This document shows positions 1 through 6,472 of a stretch of DNA of 42,333 nt, piece by piece. Numbering within the stretch: the stretch's first letter is position 1; the number at the start of each line of letters is the position of its first letter. A model generated the notes under the pieces. That model had not been told where the DNA came from, did not search any database, and saw nothing but the letters and a program-made list of their open reading frames with translations. Position numbers and translations under genes: made by a program. Source of the stretch: Bryobacterales bacterium (GTDB taxonomy: Bacteria > Acidobacteriota > Terriglobia > Bryobacterales > Bryobacteraceae); assembly GCA_003166865.1 (NCBI GenBank), contig PMUP01000079.1, forward strand, positions 1-42,333. Direction: 5' to 3'.

Positions 1-1319
1 GGGCCTGGCGGGCGACCGGGACCTGGGCCCGGCGCGCCACCCGGACCTGGGACCGGCACCTCGCCCGGCGGCGGAATTTTCTTGGGACGCGCGTCGAGCT
101 TAGTCAGGATCATCTCCTCGCGCACCTTCTGGTACTTGGGTGTGCCCGGACGCGCACCCGTGGCCAGGATGTCGCGATCGGTCACTTCCTGCGCGCTCGG
201 CAGATACTTCTGCAGGTAATTCTTGATGCGGTCGTGCACCAGGCGCTCGGAAGAATGCGCCAGCAGAAACAGAATCTGATCGCCTGGCGCGGCCGAAAGA
301 GCCTGGTAAACTTTCGACGGCTTCTGCAGCTTCGCCGATTTCAACTCTCGTTCCAGCTTCTTGGATTTGGCCTCCAGCTTTTGCCACTGGTCCACTTCTC
401 GCCTGCTGAGTCCGACGTTCTTGACAAACGACGCGCAATCCTTGGCGGGCAGCTTCTCGGTAAGAAAGTAGAGGAACAGGCCCACGCTCTCCAGGTGAAT
501 GTCGATGCCGAACGGGACCAGTTGCCTGGCCTTCTGCAGCTTTTGCAGACCGGGATAATTCAGCTTGGCGCCGGTCAAGTCGGGCGAATAGAGATGCAGC
601 AGCTTCTCTTCCTCCAACAGCTTGATGATGTCGGCGCAGTTGGGTTCGTTGGCGATATGGCGCAACTCCTCCAGCAACTCAAGTGGCGCGATGCGTGTTT
701 CCAGTTGCGCTTCGCGCGCATTGTCGTACTGCATCTTGGTTCGCTCTTCGATATTGAAGCCCAGCCGCACCTTGAAACGCAGCATGCGCAAGAGACGAAT
801 GGGATCGTCGTACAGTGTGTAATTGCTCACCGCGCGCAGTTCCTTGCGCTCCAAGTCTCCGACGCCGTTGTTGGGATCAAGCAGCAGCCCCCGCGATGCC
901 GGATTGAGCGAAAGCGCGATGGCATTGATGGTGAAATCGCGCCCGCGCAGATCCTCGTGAATGGTGGCCGGACGAACCGCCGGCTTGGTGCCCGGTTTGG
1001 AATATTTCTCCTGGCGCGCCATGCCCACCGTCGCGTGCGCCCCGCTCCGAAACACCAGATGCGCCACCTTCCGGTTATCGTCCTCGGACTGAATCTTCGC
1101 GCCCGTCTTTTTTGCAACCGCCTGCGCCACCTTCAACGCATTGCCCTCGATGGTGAAATCAATCTCGACGATCGGAAAGCCGCCCAGCATGTCGCGCATG
1201 GCCCCGCCCGTTAAAAACACGTTCAGGTTGGCGTGCGTCGCAGCCGCTTGGATCTCGGAAACCGCCCGGCTCTGGTCAGCGCTCAGGTGGCTCTCGAGCA
1301 TAAACATGTAATCGCTCAT
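1..1319 (-). CDS. CCA tRNA nucleotidyltransferase / poly(A) polymerase family protein (3' end outside window)
   Basis: Class II nucleotidyltransferase of the CCA-adding/poly(A) polymerase family, acting on tRNA 3' ends or RNA tails. The reading frame is open from ATG at 1319 to the window edge (439 codons). Seen near the N-terminus: the GGAMRDMLGG nucleotide-binding motif, then EIDFTIEG where the family usually has D-x-D, and RGRDFTINAIALS, the hallmark second motif. DPIRLLRMLRF follows, typical of the RNA/head-domain junction. The last visible part (codons about 415-439) is a proline/glycine-rich low-complexity tail that is not part of the fold. It starts 7 bases after the stop of xerD, so the two are probably co-transcribed. 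Family is confident; CCA addition versus poly(A) activity cannot be told from sequence alone. Confidence 0.88.
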   Translation of the reverse strand, partial: MSDYMFMLESHLSADQSRAVSEIQAAATHANLNVFLTGGAMRDMLGGFPIVEIDFTIEGNALKVAQAVAKKTGAKIQSEDDNRKVAHLVFRSGAHATVGMARQEKYSKPGTKPAVRPATIHEDLRGRDFTINAIALSLNPASRGLLLDPNNGVGDLERKELRAVSNYTLYDDPIRLLRMLRFKVRLGFNIEERTKMQYDNAREAQLETRIAPLELLEELRHIANEPNCADIIKLLEEEKLLHLYSPDLTGAKLNYPGLQKLQKARQLVPFGIDIHLESVGLFLYFLTEKLPAKDCASFVKNVGLSRREVDQWQKLEAKSKKLERELKSAKLQKPSKVYQALSAAPGDQILFLLAHSSERLVHDRIKNYLQKYLPSAQEVTDRDILATGARPGTPKYQKVREEMILTKLDARPKKIPPPGEVPVPGPGGAPGPGPGRPPG

Positions 1320-1326
1320 CGTTTCC

Positions 1327-2220
1327 TCAAGCTCTCGGATGATGCTCGTCCACGGTTCTCCGCAACCGCGAACGCACTACATGGGTATAAATCTGTGTGG
1401 TGGATATGTCGGCGTGCCCCAACATGCTTTGCAGGCTTCTCAAATCCGCCCCGCCTTCCAGCAGATGCGTCGCGAAGGTGTGCCGAAGCACGTGCGGCGT
1501 CAGGTTGTGGAAAATCCCAGCCTTCTTGCCGTAGGCCCCCAGCAGCATCCAAAAACCCTGGCGCGACATCGCGCCGCCCCGATTGGTAACGAACAGGTAT
1601 GGACTCGCGCGCCCCTTCAGCAACCGCGGCCTTCCGTCCCCCAAATACCGTTCCACGGCCGCGAGCGCCGATTTGCCCACCGGTACGATCCGGTGCTTGT
1701 TGCCCTTGCCCACCACTCGCACGATGCCCATGTTCCGCTCGATTTCCGATATCCGGACCTGGCACAATTCGGAAACCCGGAGTCCGGTGGCGTACAGAAA
1801 TTCGAGCATGGCACGGTCCCGCAAGCCCTGGGGCTTGGACCCGTCGCAGGCCGCCAGCAAGTCATCGATCTGTTTCTTATTCAGATATTTAGGAAGACTC
1901 TGCCATTGCCGCGGCGCCGCCAGATGCGCGGTTGGATCGGCGTCCAGGGCGCCCTTCTCATTTAGGTGCCCGTAAAAATTGCGTAATGTCGCGATATGCC
2001 TGGCGATGGACCGGCTGGCCATGCCAGCCTGGTATAGTGAATCGATATAACGGCGGACCGGTGTCGGGCCGGCCAGTTGGTCACTCGGCCGCAAAGAAGC
2101 CGCAAACCTTTCTAAATCAGCACGATACGCCGCGATTGTCGTCCTTGACAAGCCCTTCTCGATACGGCAGAAGTCGAGAAAGGAGGCGATGTGAGCCGAG
2201 ATCGATTCAACGGATCGCAT
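1327..2220 (-). CDS. xerD: Tyrosine recombinase XerD (chromosome dimer resolution)
   Basis: Site-specific tyrosine recombinase of the XerC/XerD type that resolves chromosome dimers at dif with FtsK. From the chosen ATG the protein is 297 residues, the normal Xer length. An N-terminal SAM-like core-binding domain (residues about 1-85) is followed by the catalytic domain with the full set of active residues: Arg148 (ATGLRVSEL), Lys172 (GKGNKHR), His243 and Arg246 (HVLRHTFATHLL), His269 (LGHAD) and the nucleophile Tyr278 (QIYTHV). A TTG further upstream (2271) would add 17 residues with no family support, so the ATG at 2220 is preferred. Nothing phage-like surrounds it, which favours housekeeping XerD over a mobile integrase. 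XerC versus XerD is called from overall resemblance only. Confidence 0.92.
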   Translation of the reverse strand: MRSVESISAHIASFLDFCRIEKGLSRTTIAAYRADLERFAASLRPSDQLAGPTPVRRYIDSLYQAGMASRSIARHIATLRNFYGHLNEKGALDADPTAHLAAPRQWQSLPKYLNKKQIDDLLAACDGSKPQGLRDRAMLEFLYATGLRVSELCQVRISEIERNMGIVRVVGKGNKHRIVPVGKSALAAVERYLGDGRPRLLKGRASPYLFVTNRGGAMSRQGFWMLLGAYGKKAGIFHNLTPHVLRHTFATHLLEGGADLRSLQSMLGHADISTTQIYTHVVRSRLRRTVDEHHPRA

Positions 2221-2339
2221 TCTGCCAATGATACAATATTCGCAAATTTGTTTGGAAGAAAAGTGATTCAAGGCGCGATCTTAGCCGCGCGCCCGTTGCT
2301 GAGCCGCGCGCGTGAGCAAGCGGTCCCTGAAGGAGGGAT

Positions 2340-2834
2340 TTGGGGGTCTCCACCCACAAAAAGGTTCTGGTTTCGCGGTTTGACCGGGAAACGCTCTCGG
2401 GCTTCGTCAATCCACCGGGCTATCTACTGGCCGACGGCTTGGAGCTGATGACCCAGAGCGGATCCGTCAGCATCGTACCCTATGCGGAGGTGAAGCTGGT
2501 CTGCTTCGTCCGCGATTTCCAGCAAGGCGAGCCGCGCAAGGAGCTGCGCCTGTTTACCACGCGTCCGAAAATGGAGGGGCTGTGGCTCCGTATGCATTTT
2601 CGGGATGGCGACGCCATGGACGGCATTCTTTCGAACAACCTCCTGCAGCTCGATCTATACGGATTCTCGGTGGTTCCGCCCGATCCGGGCTTTCAAAACC
2701 AGCGCGTCTTCGTTCCGAAAGCGGCGCTCTCGCGCATTCAGGTACTGGGCGTGGTGGGAAGTCCGCTGCGGCATCCGCGCAAGCCCAAGCTTACGCCTAA
2801 GGAACAGATCGAACTGTTCGGCAACACGGAGTGA
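2340..2834 (+). CDS. Conserved hypothetical protein, 164 aa
   Basis: Small soluble protein with no signal peptide or membrane segment and no catalytic motif I recognise. It looks mostly beta-stranded, with a conserved-looking N-terminal half (SRFDRETLSGFVNP, SVSIVPYAEVKLVCFVRDF) and a C-terminal run of basic residues. The start is TTG at 2340: an in-frame stop lies at 2328-2330, and AGGAGG at 2331-2336 is immediately upstream with a rather short spacing of three bases. It is divergent from xerD, with 119 bases between the starts; that gap is AT-rich around 2225-2275 and has a TACAAT hexamer at 2231, but no convincing -35 element was found. The style resembles proteins of unknown function seen in acidobacterial genomes; I assign no function. 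Confidence 0.75.
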   Translation: MGVSTHKKVLVSRFDRETLSGFVNPPGYLLADGLELMTQSGSVSIVPYAEVKLVCFVRDFQQGEPRKELRLFTTRPKMEGLWLRMHFRDGDAMDGILSNNLLQLDLYGFSVVPPDPGFQNQRVFVPKAALSRIQVLGVVGSPLRHPRKPKLTPKEQIELFGNTE

Positions 2835-2865
2835 GTCTTTGTGGCGCACGCTCTCTAGCGTTCCG

Positions 2866-2885
2866 AGCCCACAATCGCGTGGGCT
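2866..2885 (+). terminator. Terminator-like hairpin after the 164-aa gene
   Basis: A perfect 7-bp stem (AGCCCAC / GTGGGCT) with a 6-base loop lies 31 bases after the stop of the hypothetical gene. It is followed by ATTGTCCC rather than a clean T-run, so it is a weak intrinsic terminator candidate only. Confidence 0.35.
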
Positions 2886-2897
2886 ATTGTCCCTTAG

Positions 2898-3302
2898 TTA
2901 GGCAAATATTAACTCTCCGCAGTAGACAAATGTTTCGGTCCGCATGGAAGCGTCCTGAATCGCATTCTTAGCATCGATCACATGGATGCCGATATAGCGC
3001 GATTGCAGCTCTAATCGGCGACCCCACACGAGCCAATATACTGCTTGCCTTGATGGGTGGTTTGGCCCTTCCGGCAGGCGAACTAGCAATGTGCGCGAAT
3101 GTTGCTCCGCAAACCAGTGTTTGGATTGGGCCGAACGACGGCACCATTTGGCTGGGGCTCTTGGGACAGTCTTGTTGCAGCGATTATTCGAGTTGAAATG
3201 GATTGTGCGGTGGACAGAACGCGCGCAGTGCGCGTAACATACAAAGGGCAGGAACGACTCAGCAAGGTGCTTAGGGTTAAGTTCAATGCCTAATTTCGAC
3301 AT
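2898..3302 (-). pseudogene. Probable decayed tyrosine-recombinase (integrase) C-terminal fragment
   Basis: The 3286-base mark ends a roughly 450-base stretch without an intact gene. On the minus strand an open frame of 134 codons ends at 2898. Its last ~45 residues contain QAVYWLV, RRLELQSRYIGIHVIDA and KNAIQDA, which line up without gaps to the C-terminus of a widespread class of tyrosine integrases (typically RAVQLLLGH, KLESTVRYLGIEVDDA, LEIAEQ). The catalytic His of LGH and the HxxR block are not preserved, and the tyrosine stands in RYIG. The N-terminal two thirds of the frame is unrecognisable. I read it as a remnant, not a functional gene. The alignment is from memory and needs a profile search. 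It lies next to the hydrolase-protoglobin-NIPSNAP genes and may be what is left of the element that brought them. Confidence 0.42.
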
Positions 3303-4941
3303 TCCTCTTATGGACCGCCGGGAAGAGCACTTCTTTATCCCCGGTCCGAAGAACGGCCTCCGCCTGTTCCTCCGCCTGTTGACGAGCGGAACGCTTCCTA
3401 CAGAGGATCGCCGCGCGGTGCTCTATGTGCATGGCGCCACATTTCCGTCAGCGCTTTCGGTCGCCCATCGTTTCGACGGACGCTCCTGGCGCGACGCGCT
3501 GTGCGAGGCTGGTTTTGACGTGTGGGGATTGGATTTTTACGGCTTCGGCCGCTCAGACCGTTATCCAGAGATGGACGCCGCGGCGGACGCGAATTCGCCT
3601 CTATGCCTGGCCGAAGATGCCGCCACGCAGCTTGCCGACGGTGTCCGCTTCATCCTTAAGCACCAAGGTCTGACCTCACTTTCACTGATCGCTCACTCCT
3701 GGGGATCGATAGTGGCGGGACGATTTGCGAGCGACCACCCGGCGCTTGTCGACCGCCTTGTACTGTTCGCTCCGATAGCGCGGCGCGACCCGCCGCGCTA
3801 CTCTTCCCGCCCGACCGGCCCTGCCTGGCGCATCATCAGCGTCGAGGACCAATGGGCACGGTTCGTGGAAGATGTGCCGCCGGGCGAGTCTCCCGTGCTC
3901 TCGCGAGTTCACTTCGATGACTGGGGCCGGCACTATCTCGACGGCGATCCACAAAGCCGGACCCGCGTGCCGGCAGGGGTAAAAACTCCCTCCGGGCCCT
4001 TCTTCGAGATCTTGCGGGCTTGGCATGGCGAGTTGGCCTATGATCCTTCCTTGGTGCAGGCGCCGGTTGCCATCATCCGCGGGGCCTGGGACGGGCTCGT
4101 GCCCGACCAGGACGCTCGTTGGCTGTTCGACGCCTTCTCACGCTCCTCGATCAAGCGGGATGTTAAAATCGGGCGCGGCACTCACCTGATGCATCTCGAA
4201 ACCATGCGTCTCGCGCTTTGGCGCGAGAGTGTCGGTTTCCTCCTGGGCGAAGACGAGGCGACCATGCCTCAAATGGAAGAATCGGTCGCGCAACCCCAAG
4301 CTGCAAGCCCACCAACAAAAGGAGCAGATACCATGGCAGACAACTACCCGCAGTCCGAGGCCATTCCCGGCTATAATCCCGGTTCGCCCGAGGTGGCCCG
4401 GTCTCCTATCAGCATGGAGGAGTGGAAGGAACTGCAGGCTTCGGCCTTCTTCACCGACGAAGACGTGACCTATCTCCGGCTCTCCTACGACGTCTTGAAG
4501 GACCAGGCCGACGACCTCGTCAAGGTCTGGCGGGGCATCATCTTCCTGCACCCGCATTTGAAGGCCTATGACGAGGACCCGCAAACAGGCGAGGTCGATA
4601 AGGCCTATACTGCGCGGGTCGCCAAGCGCTTCGCTCAGTGGGTTCTGGACACGGCCAAGGCCGAGTATGACCAGACCTGGCTCGACTACCAGTACGAGAT
4701 CGGCCTACGGCACCACCGAACCAAGAAGAACAAAACTGACGGCGGCCACACCTTAGGCCACATCCGCGCCAGGGACCTGATCGCCTTCGCCGCGGCGACT
4801 GTCGCCCCGATGAAACCCTATCTGGAGAAGAACGGCCACTCCGCCGAGGTTGTCAATCGCATGTACGACGCCTGGTGGAAGTCGATGATCCTGCAGGTCA
4901 CCCTGTGGTCCCAGCCGTACATGCGCGAAGGCGACTTCTGA
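3286..4941 (+). CDS. Alpha/beta hydrolase fused in frame to a protoglobin
   Basis: One 551-codon frame carries two domains. Residues about 1-325 are an alpha/beta hydrolase: oxyanion-loop HGATF near 48, nucleophile elbow AHSWG with Ser138, acid Asp269 (GAWDGLVPD), and His300 in GTHLMH. A low-complexity Pro/Gln/Ala linker (about 326-349) leads to a complete 202-residue protoglobin, a haem-binding globin that handles O2, CO or NO. It keeps the proximal histidine (His476, in YEIGLRHHRTKKN, the same block as Methanosarcina acetivorans Pgb His120) and the family ending LWSQPY-GDF. Where MaPgb has distal Trp60-Tyr61 this protein has Trp415-Arg416. A full ribosome-binding site and ATG sit at the domain junction (see 4317-4335), so a free protoglobin may also be made. 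A NIPSNAP gene follows after 34 bases. The hydrolase substrate is unknown. Confidence 0.85.
   Translation: MPNFDIPLMDRREEHFFIPGPKNGLRLFLRLLTSGTLPTEDRRAVLYVHGATFPSALSVAHRFDGRSWRDALCEAGFDVWGLDFYGFGRSDRYPEMDAAADANSPLCLAEDAATQLADGVRFILKHQGLTSLSLIAHSWGSIVAGRFASDHPALVDRLVLFAPIARRDPPRYSSRPTGPAWRIISVEDQWARFVEDVPPGESPVLSRVHFDDWGRHYLDGDPQSRTRVPAGVKTPSGPFFEILRAWHGELAYDPSLVQAPVAIIRGAWDGLVPDQDARWLFDAFSRSSIKRDVKIGRGTHLMHLETMRLALWRESVGFLLGEDEATMPQMEESVAQPQAASPPTKGADTMADNYPQSEAIPGYNPGSPEVARSPISMEEWKELQASAFFTDEDVTYLRLSYDVLKDQADDLVKVWRGIIFLHPHLKAYDEDPQTGEVDKAYTARVAKRFAQWVLDTAKAEYDQTWLDYQYEIGLRHHRTKKNKTDGGHTLGHIRARDLIAFAAATVAPMKPYLEKNGHSAEVVNRMYDAWWKSMILQVTLWSQPYMREGDF
4317..4335 (+). promoter_or_regulatory. 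Internal ribosome-binding site and start for free protoglobin
   Basis: AAAAGGAG (4317-4324) is followed after 8 bases by ATG (4333-4335), in the same frame as the upstream hydrolase. This ATG is residue 350 of the fused frame and is exactly where a stand-alone protoglobin would start (MADNYPQSEAIPGY...). It looks like the original start of a second gene whose upstream neighbour lost its stop codon. Confidence 0.65.
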
Positions 4942-4975
4942 GGGAAGGTCAGCTTCGAGATAAGGAGAGACTGCA

Positions 4976-5299
4976 ATGTTCACGTTGTGCATTCGTTACA
5001 CGATTAACCCGAATAAGCTTGCGGACTTCAAGGCCTATGCCGAGGCGGAGCAAGCCTCGATTCGACGAAGCGGCGGTAAGATACTAGGCTATTTCCTTCC
5101 GACCGACTTCGCGGGGCCGACCAACGAGGCTTACGGGCTCATTGACTTCCAGACACTTGCGAGTTACGAACAATATCGTCGCGCCTTGGCGGAAGATCCG
5201 GATCACAAAAAGAATGCAGCCGACCTCGAGCGGAGTGGAGCCATCGTTGCTATGACCCGCTCAATCCTTCAGCGTGTGGGAGACGACCAGGCTGATTGA
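4976..5299 (+). CDS. NIPSNAP family protein
   Basis: Small (107 aa) protein of the NIPSNAP family, a dimeric ferredoxin-like alpha+beta barrel fold. Seen: the opening MFTLCIRYTINPNKLADFKAYAEAE (strand then helix), the central GGKILGYFLPTDF and NEAYGLIDF, and a second helix with SYEQYRRALAEDPDHKKN. AAGGAGAG at 4961-4968 lies 7 bases before the ATG. It follows the hydrolase-protoglobin gene by 34 bases on the same strand and is very likely in the same transcript. Members of this fold often sit in degradation or biosynthetic clusters with unclear roles, some as small-molecule-handling enzymes; here only association with the haem protein can be stated. No signal peptide; cytoplasmic. Confidence 0.82.
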   Translation: MFTLCIRYTINPNKLADFKAYAEAEQASIRRSGGKILGYFLPTDFAGPTNEAYGLIDFQTLASYEQYRRALAEDPDHKKNAADLERSGAIVAMTRSILQRVGDDQAD

Positions 5300-5329
5300 C
5301 CCAGCGGTGCCATGTTCGTCGTTGACCGC

Positions 5330-5357
5330 CGCGCCTTTCCGTCACACGGACGGCGCG
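5330..5357. terminator. Hairpin between convergent genes
   Basis: CGCGCC (5330-5335) pairs with GGCGCG (5352-5357), with a nested CCGT/ACGG pairing inside. It lies between the convergent NIPSNAP and lactonase-like genes. There is no T-run on either side, so it could be a factor-independent stop of low strength or simply a structured spacer. Confidence 0.35.
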
Positions 5358-5374
5358 AAACTGAACTGCGGCTG

Positions 5375-6418
5375 TTAGCAGATATGGGCGCCCTGAACAC
5401 CGACGTACACCGAATACAGCGACTGGCTAGCCGCCATGTACAGCCGATTTCGCTTGGGGCCACCGAAGCACAGGTTGGCGCAGATTTCCGGCAGCAGGAT
5501 CATGCCAATGCGCTGGCCGCCGGGCGAGAAGACTTGCACGCCGTCATAGCCTGGTCCGCCGTTTGAGCCAGCCCAGATATTGCCATCGGCATCGGCGCGA
5601 ATGCCATCGGCAATGCCGGACTTCTCGCCCATCTTCATGTCGGTGAACAAGCGGCCATTGCGCAGCTTGGCGCCGTCCAGATCGAAAACCTGGACGTTCC
5701 TGGGCGTGCCCGTATCGCACAGGTAAAGCTTCTTGTAATCGGGAGAAAAGCACAGCCCGTTGGGCTTGTCGAATTCGTCGCTCACCATTTCGACGCGGGC
5801 GGTGTGCGGATCCACGCGATAGACGGCTTCCTTCAATTCCGGCTTGGCTTGGAAGCCCTCGTAATTGCCCAGAATGCCGTAGGGCGGATCGGTAAACCAG
5901 ACGCCGCCATCGGGGTGCACCACGACGTCATTGGGCGAGTTGAGCGGTTTGCCGTTGTAGCGTTCGGCGAGCGCGGTGACCTGGCCATTGTGCTCGTAAC
6001 GCGCCACGCGGCGGCCAGCGTGTTCGCACGAGATTTGGCGGCCTTCAAAATCGAAAGTGTTGCCATTGCTGTAGCCGGACGGGCTGCGGAATACGGCCAC
6101 ATGATCGTCCTCTTCCATCAGCCGCATCTGGCGGTTGTTGGGAATATCGCTCCAGATCACGTAGTTGCCTTCGCCCGACCAGGCCGGACCTTCGGCCCAA
6201 CGCGTGCCAACGTAATGCCGATAAATAACCGCGTTGAAGACCTGGTATTTCGAAAAGCTCTTGTCGAGGGCGACGACGTCGGGATCGGGATAGCGAATGG
6301 GGTTGTGATTCGTCCAATCGCGCGCAGTCTGGCCAACCAATGGCAGAGCGGCCGCGGTCAGACCGAGGAACGAACGCCGGCCGATCGGGCCGATGGAGGG
6401 AGCAAGCATGCGAGGCAT
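5375..6418 (-). CDS. Exported SMP-30/gluconolactonase-like beta-propeller protein
   Basis: 347-residue member of the SMP-30/gluconolactonase/LRE family, six-bladed beta-propellers that usually hydrolyse sugar lactones with a bound divalent metal. A Tat-type signal is present (GRRSFLGLTAAALPLVGQ, residues 13-30), so the enzyme should be exported folded. Family motifs: RWAEGPAWSGEGNYVIWSDI (blade 1, with the metal-ligand Glu), NSPNDVVVHPDGGVWFTDP (metal-ligand Asn and the YG turn after it), DEFDKPNGLCFSPD (second Asn), and IADGIRADADGNIWAG (Asp). All expected ligands are there. The gene is the last of a minus-strand series but is separated by 54 bases from the AMP-ligase gene. The natural lactone is unknown. 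Confidence 0.88.
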   Translation of the reverse strand: MPRMLAPSIGPIGRRSFLGLTAAALPLVGQTARDWTNHNPIRYPDPDVVALDKSFSKYQVFNAVIYRHYVGTRWAEGPAWSGEGNYVIWSDIPNNRQMRLMEEDDHVAVFRSPSGYSNGNTFDFEGRQISCEHAGRRVARYEHNGQVTALAERYNGKPLNSPNDVVVHPDGGVWFTDPPYGILGNYEGFQAKPELKEAVYRVDPHTARVEMVSDEFDKPNGLCFSPDYKKLYLCDTGTPRNVQVFDLDGAKLRNGRLFTDMKMGEKSGIADGIRADADGNIWAGSNGGPGYDGVQVFSPGGQRIGMILLPEICANLCFGGPKRNRLYMAASQSLYSVYVGVQGAHIC

Positions 6419-6472
6419 CGGCTGCCATTGTATGCGAAAGGCGCCTGCGAAAGGCGCGAGCGATAGGTGCCC

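Noticed and set aside
234-1214. 326-codon plus-strand open frame
   Set aside because: Antisense shadow of the nucleotidyltransferase gene; no domain, Gln/Leu-rich composition caused by GC-rich complementary codons.
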